Shown here piece by piece: positions 26,316 to 34,469 of a DNA stretch of 38,281 nucleotides; the first letter of the stretch is position 1, and every line of letters starts with the position of its first letter. The position numbers were made by a program, and so were the translations under genes. Origin of the DNA: Acidobacteriota bacterium (GTDB lineage: Bacteria; Acidobacteriota; Vicinamibacteria; Vicinamibacterales; UBA2999); assembly GCA_023265015.1 (NCBI GenBank), contig JAHFUO010000007.1, forward strand, positions 1-38,281, in the 5' to 3' direction. Below the pieces are notes generated by a model. It worked only from the letters and a program-made list of their open reading frames with translations. It was not told the DNA's origin and ran no database searches.

Positions 26316-28370
26316 CTATGTTTCAGAGAATTGTTCGGCTGCGTGTTCCTGCAGCGCCTCCCACTGGGAGATCAGATCGCCGACCTCCCACATCAGGGCC
26401 TGGTGGCGGTCGGTGACCGGTTTGGCCGATTCGAGGTTGTCGTAGAACCCGGGGGCGGCCATCGCGGCCTCGAGCTCCTTCACCTGCGCTTCGCGCTCCG
26501 CGATCCGCGCCTCGAGCTCCGCGATGCGCTTCTGCAGGGCTTCCACCGCCCGCCCGCGCTTCCGGCGCTCCGCGTCGGCGCGTTTGCGCTCTTCCCGGGA
26601 TTCGGGATTCGGGATTCGGGATTCGGTCGGGGATTGGGGATCGGGGATCAAGGATCGGGGATCGGGGATCGGGGATCGGGGATCGGGCTTCTTGGGATTT
26701 GGAGCTTGGGATTTGGGTCTTGGGCTTTGAGCTTTGGGCTTTGGGATTTGGGGCCGAGGAGTCTCCCGGTGCTCTTTACTCCAGAGGAATTCCGCGTACG
26801 TCCCTGGATAGATGACCGCCTCGCCGTGACCGACCTCGATGATCTTCGTTGCCAGCTTCTCGACGAAGTAGCGATCGTGCGAGACGAAGATCAGCGTTCC
26901 GCCGTAATCCTCGAGGGCCTCGAGCAGCACATCCTTCGAATCGAGATCGAGATGGTTCGTCGGTTCATCGAGCAGCAGCGTGTTTGACGGCCGCAGCAGC
27001 ATCCGCGCGACCGCGAGCCGCGTCCGCTCCCCGCCCGACAGTACCGCCGCTTTCTTGTAGACATCATCGCCCGAGAAAAGGAAGCCGCCGAGGATGTTCC
27101 GGATTGCCGGCACCATGTCGGTCGGCGATCCCGCCGCGAGCGTTTCGTAGACAGTGAGCGCGGGGTCGAGCCGTGCCGCCTCGTCCTGCGCGAAATATTC
27201 GATGATGACCTGGTGCCCTTCCGTCCGCGAGCCGCTGTCGGGAGACTCCTCGCCCGAGAGCATGCGCATCAGCGTCGACTTGCCCGACCCGTTGGGCCCC
27301 ACGAGCGCGATGCGGTCGCCGCGCTCGATGTGCAGCGGCAGATCCTTGAAGACGACGAGCGGCCCGTAGGCCTTGCGTACGTGCTTCAGCTCGAACACCG
27401 TGCGCCCGCTCTTCGCGCAGGCCGGGAACGTGAAGTGAATCCGCTTCCGCTCGGGGGGCACTTCGATCGGCTCGACCTTCTCGAGCAGCTTGATGCGGCT
27501 CTGCACCTGCGCGGCCTTCGTCGCCTGGTACCGGAACCGATCGATGAACATCTTCACGCGCGCGACTTCTTCGTCCTGCTCCTTCTTCGCCTGGCGCAGC
27601 CGCTCGAGCATCGCGTCGCGCTGGGCGACGTACTTGCTGTAGGTGCCGACGTAATCAGTCAGCTTGCGCAGGTTGAGGTCGGTGATGCGCGTGACGACGG
27701 TGTCGAGAAAGTAGCGGTCGTGCGAGACGAGGATCACGGCGTACGGGTACGCGCCGAGGTACGCCTCGAGCCAGTTACGTGCCTCGAGATCGAGATGGTT
27801 GGTCGGCTCGTCGAGCAGCAGGAGGTTCGGGCGGCCGAGCAGCAGCTTGCCGAGCGCGATGCGCATCTGCCACCCGCCCGAGAATGTCTCCGCCGGACGA
27901 TCGAGATCGTCGGGGCTGAAGCCAAGCCCGCGGAGGACCGTCGCGATCCGCAGGTCCATGCTGTAGCCCTCCGCCAGCCGGAACCGATCCTGCAGCTCGC
28001 TGTAGCGCGCGAGCATCGCGTCGTGTTCGCCCTGCGGGATCGCTCGGTCGCCGAGGCGATGCTCGATGCCGTGCATGTCCTCCTTGATATCGAGCAGCGG
28101 TTGGAAGGCGGTGCCGGCTTCCTGGACGAGGGAGCGTCCCGCGTGCGTGAGGCCGTCCTGCGGCAGATAGCCGATCGTGAGATCCGACGGCCTGACAATC
28201 GCGCCCGAGTCGGCTTCCTCGAGCCCCGCGAGCATCTTCAGGAGCGTTGTCTTGCCGGCGCCGTTGGGACCGCACAATCCGACGCGCTCGCCATCCGAGA
28301 TCTGCCACGTCACGTGGTCGAGCAGGGTGCGGTCGCCGAACGATTTGGTGAGGTCGGAAAGCTGGATCAC
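26316..28370 (-). CDS. ABC-F ATPase with repeat-derived Pro-rich linker
   Basis: 684 aa: two ABC ATPase domains in one chain without membrane parts, as in ABC-F translation factors acting on the ribosome. Domain 1 (about 1-245) has GPNGAGKTT, SGGWQMRIALGKLLL and LLLLDEPTNHLDLEA. The interdomain linker (about 250-310) is Arg/Lys-rich. Domain 2 (about 320-535) has GPNGSGKST, SGGERTRLAVARMLL and LLLDEPTNHLDLDS. A C-terminal coiled coil (about 595-655) resembles Uup. Between domain 2 and the coiled coil, residues about 540-592 are Pro/Ser/Lys-rich (QIPKPKAQSPRPKS, then PDPRSPIPDPRSLIPDPQS) and are encoded by word-repeat DNA. The start overlaps the upstream regulator stop by four bases. Confidence 0.93.
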   Translation of the reverse strand: MIQLSDLTKSFGDRTLLDHVTWQISDGERVGLCGPNGAGKTTLLKMLAGLEEADSGAIVRPSDLTIGYLPQDGLTHAGRSLVQEAGTAFQPLLDIKEDMHGIEHRLGDRAIPQGEHDAMLARYSELQDRFRLAEGYSMDLRIATVLRGLGFSPDDLDRPAETFSGGWQMRIALGKLLLGRPNLLLLDEPTNHLDLEARNWLEAYLGAYPYAVILVSHDRYFLDTVVTRITDLNLRKLTDYVGTYSKYVAQRDAMLERLRQAKKEQDEEVARVKMFIDRFRYQATKAAQVQSRIKLLEKVEPIEVPPERKRIHFTFPACAKSGRTVFELKHVRKAYGPLVVFKDLPLHIERGDRIALVGPNGSGKSTLMRMLSGEESPDSGSRTEGHQVIIEYFAQDEAARLDPALTVYETLAAGSPTDMVPAIRNILGGFLFSGDDVYKKAAVLSGGERTRLAVARMLLRPSNTLLLDEPTNHLDLDSKDVLLEALEDYGGTLIFVSHDRYFVEKLATKIIEVGHGEAVIYPGTYAEFLWSKEHRETPRPQIPKPKAQSPRPKSQAPNPKKPDPRSPIPDPRSLIPDPQSPTESRIPNPESREERKRADAERRKRGRAVEALQKRIAELEARIAEREAQVKELEAAMAAPGFYDNLESAKPVTDRHQALMWEVGDLISQWEALQEHAAEQFSET
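26597..26752. repeat. word-repeat DNA (GGGATTC/GGGGATC/TTTGGG words) inside the ABC-F gene
   Basis: Four GGGATTC copies are followed by several GGGGATC copies, and then TTGGGATTTGG and GGGCTTTG variants, all in one orientation over about 156 bases. The order of words matches the right half of the intergenic element at 33331-33438. Read in frame on the minus strand it gives a PxP-type linker without stops. Confidence 0.9.
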
Positions 28371-28975
28371 GCCGCCGGTGCGCCGAGCGCTTTCGACGCG
28401 GCGGCCAGCACCTGCGGTACGCGGAACGGCTTGGTGAGGTACCCGGCCACGCCGAGATTCACCGCTTCGATCGCGCTCGACTCGGTGGAGAAGCCGGTGA
28501 TGATGATGACGGGGAGGTCGGCCTTGATCCGCCTGGCCTGCCGGATCAGCGCCAGGCCGTCCATGCCGGGCATCTTGAGATCGGCGATGAGGAGATCGTA
28601 CGAGAACGCGCGCATCCGATCGAGCGCGGTCGTCCCGTCCGGCGCGGTGTCGACGTCATACGGGGGATCCGCGAGCGCGAGCGTCTTCTCCAGCAGGTCG
28701 CGGATGCTTGCCTCGTCGTCGACGACCAGCACGCGCGGACGCGTGTTCCTGACCGGTGCTGCGGGCGCCGCCGCCGTCCGATCGCCCCGGGGCCGCTGGC
28801 TGTCCAGCCAGGCGTCGATATCGCGCTTCCGGAAGCGCCACTGCCGGCCGACACGGACTGCCGGAATCTTTCCCGCCTTAATCAGGCGGTAGACCGTCCG
28901 GAGGTTGACCTGCAGATACTCCAGGACCTCCTCTGTGGTCAGAAACACTTCGTCCGTTGGGAAATTCAAAGCCAA
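28367..28975 (-). CDS. excisionase-type HTH fused to a receiver domain
   Basis: 202 aa. The N-terminal domain (about 8-60) is a MerR/excisionase-like DNA-binding fold (FLTTEEVLEYLQVNLRTVYR, then AGKIPAVRVGRQWRFRKRDI). After a Pro/Ala linker (62-80) comes a complete receiver domain: DD86-87, phospho-acceptor D132 (LIADLKMPGMDG), T160 and K182 (LTKPF). DNA-binding response regulators normally carry the receiver first, so this order and the excisionase-type reader are unusual. The start is TTG 28975 with GGAG six bases upstream; TACAAT at 28985-28990 (minus strand) is a possible -10. The stop overlaps the ABC-F start, so the two are cotranscribed. Its kinase is not obvious. Confidence 0.88.
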   Translation of the reverse strand: MALNFPTDEVFLTTEEVLEYLQVNLRTVYRLIKAGKIPAVRVGRQWRFRKRDIDAWLDSQRPRGDRTAAAPAAPVRNTRPRVLVVDDEASIRDLLEKTLALADPPYDVDTAPDGTTALDRMRAFSYDLLIADLKMPGMDGLALIRQARRIKADLPVIIITGFSTESSAIEAVNLGVAGYLTKPFRVPQVLAAASKALGAPAA

Positions 28976-29167
28976 GACTCCAGTATTGTACCACTCTGTC
29001 CGCCTGTGGCAGGCCGTTCGCTTGGGCTGGCATCCGATAAGCTCAGGCGGATGGACGCCTCACCAGCGACCACGCAAGGTTTTGAGTCGTATCATGGACT
29101 TTACGGCCGTACGGCGGCAGTGGCCGTCTTATCCGACGACCGGACCGGCGGGCCCCCGGATCCAGAC

Positions 29168-29758
29168 ATGACGTTGACGGACGACGAGCTCGTCGCCAGA
29201 TCGATGGGTGGCGATGCGGAGAGCTTCAATCAGCTCATCCTCCGATGGGAAAGGCCGATCTACGCCCTGGCGTACCGGGTGATTGGCCGCGAGGAGGACG
29301 CGCGTGACGTGTGCCAGGAGACCTTCCTCCGCGCGTTCCGCGCCCTGCCCGGGTTCAAGGGCCAGGCGAAGTTCTCCTCCTGGCTCTATCGCATCGCGCT
29401 GAACCTCTGTCGCGACTGGATCCGCCGGCAGCGTCGCGCGCCCGTGATGCAGATACCGGAAGGTGTCGACCCCGGCGACCTGCTGGCGGAACGCGGTCCG
29501 GTTGAATCGATCGAGGAGTTCGTGTCGCGACGCGAGCTGAGCGCGGTCGTGGAAGAAGCCATGGCGCTGCTCCCCGAGGAGCAACGGACCGCGATCATCC
29601 TCAAGGAGTACCACGGGATGACGTTCCAGGAAATCGCGGACATGCAGGGATGTCCGCTCAGCACGGTGAAGACGCGGCTGTACCAGGGATTGAGCGTGCT
29701 GCGCCGGCGCCTGGAAAAGAACGGACAGATGACGCCGCAACTGGTGAAACGAACATGA
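29168..29758 (+). CDS. RNA polymerase sigma factor, ECF (SigE/RpoE-like)
   Basis: About 196 aa from the ATG at 29168. Region 2 is clear (NQLILRWERPIYALAYRVIG, then DVCQETFLRAFRALPGF and FSSWLYRIALNLCRDWIRR). Region 4 is also clear (ALLPEEQRTAIILKEYHGMT, then FQEIADMQGCPLSTVKTRLY). The next gene overlaps its stop and encodes a zinc anti-sigma factor, the standard control for this class. Longer frames from ATG 29051 or 29006 add residues not typical of the family, so 29168 is chosen, though its ribosome site is weak. Confidence 0.92.
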   Translation: MTLTDDELVARSMGGDAESFNQLILRWERPIYALAYRVIGREEDARDVCQETFLRAFRALPGFKGQAKFSSWLYRIALNLCRDWIRRQRRAPVMQIPEGVDPGDLLAERGPVESIEEFVSRRELSAVVEEAMALLPEEQRTAIILKEYHGMTFQEIADMQGCPLSTVKTRLYQGLSVLRRRLEKNGQMTPQLVKRT

Positions 29759-30522
29759 GTCAGACCTTGATCTGCGGAGATCCCGGCGCGCTCGTCGCGT
29801 ATCTCTACGACGAATGCGACGCGGACGAGCGCCGCGCGATTGGCGCGCACGTCTTGGTGTGCGACGGATGCGCGGAAGAACTGGCGTCGCTCGGCGCGAC
29901 GCGCACCCAGCTCGCCGCATGGAGACCTCCCGACGCGCAGCTTGGATTTCGGGTCGTGTCGGAAGCGCCCTTCAGGCGTTCGCGCTGGTGGAAGCAGCCA
30001 CTTCCCGCGTGGGCGCAGGCGGCTGCGGCAGCGCTGATCTTCGGCGCGGGCGTGACGCTCGGCGCGCTTCGTGGAACCGCGCCGCGCGCGGCGACGGAGT
30101 CGCAGGCCAGAAGCGCACAGGCGAGGACTGCGCAGACCAACACCGTGCAGGTCAACACGGCCGCGCCGGTTGCGGCGAGTGTCGCGGCCGTCTCCCAGAA
30201 GGACCTGTCAGCGCTCGAGCAGCGTCTCCGCGCGGACATGTCGCAGACGCGGAACACCAGCGGGCCGGTGGCCGCCGGCACGGGCGACGCGCAGCTTCTC
30301 GAGCGCGTGCGCGCGATGATCCAGGACAGCGAGCAGCGGCAGCAGCGCGAGCTCGCGCTGCGCACCGCGGAAGTCGTGCGCGACTTCGACGCGCAGCGCC
30401 GCGTCGACCTGGCCCGCATCGAGCGGACCCTGGGCCAGATGGACGGCACGACCGGCGTCGAGGTGGAACAGCAGCGCCAGATGCTCAATTACCTGATGCG
30501 CGTCTCGCAGCGGGGACAGTAA
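29755..30522 (+). CDS. zinc-binding membrane anti-sigma factor
   Basis: 255 aa. The N-terminal ZAS domain holds H32-x3-C36-x2-C39 (AHVLVCDGC), which would bind zinc and hold the cognate ECF sigma factor. One membrane helix lies at about 85-105 (AAAAALIFGAGVTLGAL). The outer part is Ala/Gln/Thr-rich and then a coiled coil (LLERVRAMIQDSEQRQQREL, then TAEVVRDFDAQRRVDLARIE). ATG 29755 overlaps the sigma stop (ATGA), implying coupled translation at fixed ratio. The extracytoplasmic coiled coil may sense envelope state or bind partners. A tandem hairpin array follows. Confidence 0.9.
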   Translation: MSQTLICGDPGALVAYLYDECDADERRAIGAHVLVCDGCAEELASLGATRTQLAAWRPPDAQLGFRVVSEAPFRRSRWWKQPLPAWAQAAAAALIFGAGVTLGALRGTAPRAATESQARSAQARTAQTNTVQVNTAAPVAASVAAVSQKDLSALEQRLRADMSQTRNTSGPVAAGTGDAQLLERVRAMIQDSEQRQQRELALRTAEVVRDFDAQRRVDLARIERTLGQMDGTTGVEVEQQRQMLNYLMRVSQRGQ

Positions 30523-30534
30523 CGTACGCAGTAC

Positions 30535-30616
30535 GTAGGGCGGGTTCCGCCCGAAGGGCGGACCCGCCGAAACCCGAAGGGCGGACCCGCCGAAACCCGA
30601 AGGGCGGACCCGCCGA
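30535..30616. repeat. tandem 23-bp hairpin repeat between anti-sigma gene and exported-protein gene
   Basis: GTAGGGCGGGTTCCGCC is followed by three CCCGAAGGGCGGACCCGCCGA copies starting at 30550, 30573 and 30596 (period 23). It is the same family as at 1-120 but with a shorter unit. It ends just before the ribosome site (GAGGAGAG, 30618-30625) of the next gene, a layout like that before the TonB-dependent receptor and DUF6152 genes. Confidence 0.88.
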
Positions 30617-30630
30617 AGAGGAGAGAAGTC

Positions 30631-31464
30631 TTGAAACCTTGTCTTGTTGGGATGGCCATCGTGATCGGCATCGCGCCGGGGGCGTTCGCGCAGGCGGCGC
30701 CGCAGCTGCAGGACGCCGATCAGCTCAAGGCGCGCCAGAAGATCTCGATGATGGAGAGCGTGCTCGAGAGCGCGGTCGCCAACGGCGCCGACAGCCTCAT
30801 GCGGCAGGTGCGCGCGGTGATGCCTCCCGACGCGCTGATGCTGACCGGCGCGCCAGGAGCTCGCGGCTTCCGCCTGGATGGCTACGGCGTCTTCTTCGAC
30901 GTCGAGGTGCCCGCGTTCCGCCGGACCATGGCGTATACGCTGCGGGCGATGGTCGACGAGAGCGGGCTCGGGGCAGGCACGGCCGTCGCGCAGCTGAAGA
31001 CGTACATCGCGACCGTGCAGGACCCGCGCACCCGCGCCTCGCTCGAGCGCGCGATGCGACGCCTCGAGCTGCAGGTCGGTCCGGTCGGGCCCGTGCCCGC
31101 TGATGCGACGGCGCGCACGCAGACGGTTGGGGCCGCGACGGTCACCGCGCAAACAACCGTCGTGCCCGCGCCGGTGATCGATCCCATCCTCGTCGAGGAT
31201 CCAAACGCCGTGTACACGCGCGAGGTGAGCTCGGCCATCGTCGATGCGATGATCGAAAACAGCGGTCCGCTCCCGGTTGCCGACAACGAGTGGCTGATGG
31301 TGGCGGCGCGCGACAATATCCGGCCCGACCGGCTTGTTCCCGGCGATACGTCGAATATCAGCAGCATCGTGTTCCGGATCAAGGGCAGCGATCTGGCCGC
31401 GTTCCGCGCCGGACGCATGACGCTGGAAGAGGCGCGTACACACGTCGAGGTCAAGCAGTTCTGA
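30631..31464 (+). CDS. exported protein of unknown function in an ECF sigma operon
   Basis: 277 aa with a signal peptide (MAIVIGIAPGAFAQ). The mature part begins with a helical stretch (LKARQKISMMESVLESAVAN), then GARGFRLDGYGVFFDVEVPA, a second helical part, a Thr/Val-rich linker (about 155-180) and a final domain with VSSAIVDAMIENSGPLPVAD and SNISSIVFRIKGSDLAAFRA. No family is recognised. The TTG at 30631 is chosen because GAGGAGAG stands five bases before it; ATG 30652 is the alternative. It follows the sigma/anti-sigma pair and is likely part of the same envelope-related operon. Confidence 0.75.
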   Translation: MKPCLVGMAIVIGIAPGAFAQAAPQLQDADQLKARQKISMMESVLESAVANGADSLMRQVRAVMPPDALMLTGAPGARGFRLDGYGVFFDVEVPAFRRTMAYTLRAMVDESGLGAGTAVAQLKTYIATVQDPRTRASLERAMRRLELQVGPVGPVPADATARTQTVGAATVTAQTTVVPAPVIDPILVEDPNAVYTREVSSAIVDAMIENSGPLPVADNEWLMVAARDNIRPDRLVPGDTSNISSIVFRIKGSDLAAFRAGRMTLEEARTHVEVKQF

Positions 31465-31501
31465 CCGTTCCGGCCGCGGCGTTGCGGTTTACAATTGCCG
31501 C

Positions 31502-31978
31502 ATGACACGCTTGGTTCTCGCGGTGGCAGCCGCGCTGCTGCTTGCCGGCTGCGGCCACAATTTCGACGTCGAGAAGGTCCTCACGGTTACCGACGTCCAT
31601 ACCGGCTGGTACGACGCCGGTATCGTCGAAGGCAAGAACAAGCTCGTTCCGAGCATCTCTCTCAAGCTGCAGAACATCTCCGGCGAGCCGGTCGAGAGCG
31701 TGCAGATCAACGCGATCTTCCGGCGCATGGGTGATCCCAAGGGGTGGGGCGAGCATTTCGTCCGCGCCATCGATGCCACCGGGCTTCCGCCCGGCCAGAC
31801 GGGCGGATCGCTCGTGCTGCGGTCGAACCTCGGATACACGGGCACGCAGTCGCGGCTCCAGTTGCTGCAGAACAAGGAGTTCGTCGATGCGAAGGTCGAG
31901 ATCTTCGGCAAGCACGGATCGCGCACCTGGCAGAAGCTCGCCGAGTACACGATCGATCGGCAGCTCCTGACGCAGTAG
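31502..31978 (+). CDS. small lipoprotein of unknown function
   Basis: 158 aa with a lipobox (AVAAALLLAGC, Cys about 17). The mature part looks like a single beta-sandwich: VLTVTDVHTGWYDAG, LVPSISLKLQNISGEPVESV, QINAIFRRMGD, then QTGGSLVLRSNLGYTG. The pattern of an N-I-S-G turn after a strand resembles small FxLYD/DUF2393-like exported domains, but I cannot assign it firmly. TACAAT at 31490-31495 is only six bases before the ATG, so a separate leaderless transcript is possible. Its TAG stop overlaps the GTG start of the permease gene. Confidence 0.72.
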   Translation: MTRLVLAVAAALLLAGCGHNFDVEKVLTVTDVHTGWYDAGIVEGKNKLVPSISLKLQNISGEPVESVQINAIFRRMGDPKGWGEHFVRAIDATGLPPGQTGGSLVLRSNLGYTGTQSRLQLLQNKEFVDAKVEIFGKHGSRTWQKLAEYTIDRQLLTQ

Positions 31979-33378
31979 TGGCGTCCTCCTTCGCGCTCGA
32001 GCGGCGCCTGGGTCCGCTCGACGCCGCGGCCATCATCGTGTCCAACGTCATCGGCGGCGGGATTCTCTTCACGCCGCCGCAGATCGCCGCGCTCGTGCCG
32101 GGCGCGGCGTTGTTTCTCTCGACCTGGATCGCCGGCGGCGCCCTGGCGTTCGCCGGCGCAATGGCGTACGCGGAGCTCGCCGCGCTGCGTCCGCGCGCCG
32201 GCGGCGAGTACGTGTACCTGCGCGAGGCGTTCGGCCCGGCGGCGGCGTTTCTGACCGGCTGGACGTCGTTCGTCGCGGGCTTCTCGGGAGCCATCGCGAC
32301 GAGCGCCGTCGTGATGGTGTTCTATCTCGGACGCTTCGTGCCCGCCGCCGCGGATCGCGCACCGTGGCTTGTCGCGCCGATCGTCCCGGGCGTGCTCGCG
32401 CTGACCGTGTCCCCGCAGACGGTCACCGCCGTGGCGATCATCGTCGCGATGGCGTGCATCCACGTGCGCGGCGTCGGCCCCGGGCGCATCGTGGGCAACC
32501 TGCTCGCGAGCCTCAAGGTGACCGCGCTCGTGCTCTTCATGGCGATCGGCTTCTCGTTCGGCGCGGGCTCCCTGTCGCACCTGCGCGAGTCGGCGCCCGT
32601 TGCGCCGGCCGGCTGGCTGCTCGCGTTGATCCCGGTGATGTTCACCTACTCCGGCTGGAATGCGGCCGCGTACGTCGCCGAAGAAGTGCGCGATCCCGGG
32701 CGCAATGTGCCGCGCGCGCTCGCCCTCGGAACCGGCGCCGTCATCGGGATCTACCTGCTGTTGAACGCGCTCTACCTCTACGTCATCCCGGCGAGCGAGC
32801 TGGCCGGGATCAACGGGAGCGTCCTCGACGTGATCGCCCAACGGCTCCTGGGCGGTGCGGCCGGCGCCATCATGGGCATCGTGTCGATCGTCAGCCTCGC
32901 GGCCAGCATCAGCGCGATGACGTTTGCAGGCCCGCGCGTATACTTCGCGATGGCGCGTGACAGGCTGTTCTTCGCGCGCGCGGGCGTGGTGCATTCGCGC
33001 TACCGCACACCAGCAGCCGCGATCGTCGCGCAGGCCACCTGGAGCTCGTTGCTGGTGCTGACGGCGACCGCCGACGCGCTCGTCAACTACACGGGATTCG
33101 CCATCATCCTGTTTTCAGGTGTCGCGGTGGTGGCGCTGTTCGTGTTGCGCAGGAAGGAACCGGATGCGGAGCGTCCGTTCCGCGCGTGGGGCTATCCGAT
33201 CGTCCCGGCCCTGTATGCGATCGCCAGCGTCGCGATCCTGGCGAACGGGCTGTATCGCGCACCCGGCCCGACCGGCACGGGCGCGCTCATCATGGCGGCG
33301 GGGTTGCCGATCTACGCGATCTTTCGCAGCAAAAACCCAAACCCCAAATCCCAAACCCCAAGTCCCAATATTTGTTGA
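31978..33378 (+). CDS. APC-family amino acid permease
   Basis: 466 aa with about 12 membrane helices. TM1 contains the APC substrate motif SNVIGGGILFTPP. Other family marks are ALAFAGAMAYAELAALRPRAGG, EYVYLREAFG, PVMFTYSGWNAAAYVAEEV, then MTFAGPRVYFAMARD, and a late VLRRKEPDAERPFRAWGYPI loop. It likely moves amino acids into the cytosol; the substrate is not clear. The GTG at 31978 overlaps the lipoprotein stop by one base. The final about 15 residues (KNPNPKSQTPSPNIC) are encoded by a word-repeat element rather than by family sequence. The earlier part of the frame (31744-31977) lies inside the lipoprotein gene and is not used. Confidence 0.9.
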   Translation: MASSFALERRLGPLDAAAIIVSNVIGGGILFTPPQIAALVPGAALFLSTWIAGGALAFAGAMAYAELAALRPRAGGEYVYLREAFGPAAAFLTGWTSFVAGFSGAIATSAVVMVFYLGRFVPAAADRAPWLVAPIVPGVLALTVSPQTVTAVAIIVAMACIHVRGVGPGRIVGNLLASLKVTALVLFMAIGFSFGAGSLSHLRESAPVAPAGWLLALIPVMFTYSGWNAAAYVAEEVRDPGRNVPRALALGTGAVIGIYLLLNALYLYVIPASELAGINGSVLDVIAQRLLGGAAGAIMGIVSIVSLAASISAMTFAGPRVYFAMARDRLFFARAGVVHSRYRTPAAAIVAQATWSSLLVLTATADALVNYTGFAIILFSGVAVVALFVLRRKEPDAERPFRAWGYPIVPALYAIASVAILANGLYRAPGPTGTGALIMAAGLPIYAIFRSKNPNPKSQTPSPNIC

Positions 33379-33438
33379 TTCGGGATTCGGGATTCGGGAT
33401 TCGGGATTCGGGATTCGGGCTTTGGGACTTGGGATTTG
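33331..33438. repeat. word-repeat element (CCCAAA / GGGATTC words) at convergent gene ends
   Basis: The left half is a run of CCCAAA/CCCCAAAT words. The right half is five GGGATTC words followed by GGGCTTTGGGACTTGGGATTT. The outer parts are complementary (caaatcccaa and ccaagtcccaa against ttgggacttgggatttg). It covers the 3' end of the permease gene, including its stop at 33378, and reaches the PEGA gene stop at 33439. It may act as a shared terminator (inference). Confidence 0.85.
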
Positions 33439-34275
33439 CTACGGCCGGGCGGGCCGCAGGTCGCCGCGATACGTGATCGTCTGTCCCGGATTGATCCGGA
33501 CATCGAAGTCGAGCGGCGTGTAGCCGGGCGCGACGATCTGAATGTGATACGCGCCTGATTCCAGCTTCAGCGCCTGGAACGTGCCGTCGTAGTCGTCCAC
33601 GCGTCCCGTATAGTACCCGTTCACATAGACGTCCGCGAATCGCGGCGTCACGCGAAGCCGTACCTCGCCGACGTCGTAGTACCCGCGATCGTAGCCGTAC
33701 CCGTAGCCGTAGGAGCTTGGTGGATACCACGTGTACGGGTCGTAGTAGAAGTAGCCGAGACCGAAGGCGCCGTAGCCGTACGGATAGTACTGGCGCGGGT
33801 AGTAGTAGTAGTTGTAAACCGGCGGCGCGATGTAGGCGTTGCGGCCGCCGCGCGGCGACGGGGGATACGCCGGCACGGGACGCGACTCCCGCGGCACGGC
33901 CTGGCCCGTCTGCGGGTTGCCGTCACGGGGTCGGCCCCCGCGCTCCACCGCGCCGCCAGTCTGCGGGTTGTTACCGCGTGCTCGACCGCCGTCGCCACTT
34001 TGCCGATCGTTGGCCGCTGCCGGCGCGGGCTGCGGCTGCGCGGCTCGCGCGGTCGCGGCGGGTGCGGGTGGATTCGCGGTGCGCGGACGCTCTTCGCGCG
34101 GCACGGCCTGCCGCTGGCCATCTTCGCTGCGTACGGTTGGGGCGGGTTTGTCGCCTTCGTCCGGACTCGGCCATCGCTGAACGACTTCCTGCGCCGCCGG
34201 GGCGTCGTTGGCGAGCGCCGTCGCCGGCGTCGCCGCGAGAAGCGAGGTTGCAAGGACCAAAGATACGCGCAGCAT
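33439..34275 (-). CDS. exported PEGA-domain protein with Tyr-rich region
   Basis: About 278 aa from the ATG at 34275, which has AAGGAG just upstream. A signal peptide ([19 protein letters not shown]) leads into a Pro/Ala/Arg low-complexity part. This includes two copies of an R-x-G-NPQTG-x-AV module ([17 protein letters not shown] and [17 protein letters not shown]). An extreme Tyr/Gly/Pro stretch follows ([16 protein letters not shown], then [14 protein letters not shown]). The C-terminal PEGA domain is clear ([20 protein letters not shown], then [20 protein letters not shown]). PEGA domains occur in surface and S-layer-like proteins. The upstream in-frame ATG at 34368 is unlikely. Confidence 0.87.
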   Translation of the reverse strand: MLRVSLVLATSLLAATPATALANDAPAAQEVVQRWPSPDEGDKPAPTVRSEDGQRQAVPREERPRTANPPAPAATARAAQPQPAPAAANDRQSGDGGRARGNNPQTGGAVERGGRPRDGNPQTGQAVPRESRPVPAYPPSPRGGRNAYIAPPVYNYYYYPRQYYPYGYGAFGLGYFYYDPYTWYPPSSYGYGYGYDRGYYDVGEVRLRVTPRFADVYVNGYYTGRVDDYDGTFQALKLESGAYHIQIVAPGYTPLDFDVRINPGQTITYRGDLRPARP

Positions 34276-34469
34276 ATTGCGTCTCCTTCGTGTGGCCGCC
34301 GGCGCGAAGGCCGACAGCCATTTCAAGCAGTGAGCAACGATGCTGCCATGCGTCATCCGCTGAGACATCGCGGAAAATAGGCCGATTCTGCGCGGTCATG
34401 GGCCCGCTGTCCCCGGTACCGGCCGCGCCGCCCGGCAGGCCTGCCCATTTTTTGAGGCATACTGGCCAC

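Noticed and set aside
27213-28892. 559-aa plus-strand frame across the ABC-F and HTH-receiver genes
   Set aside because: Spans two real minus-strand genes and shows no recognisable domain.
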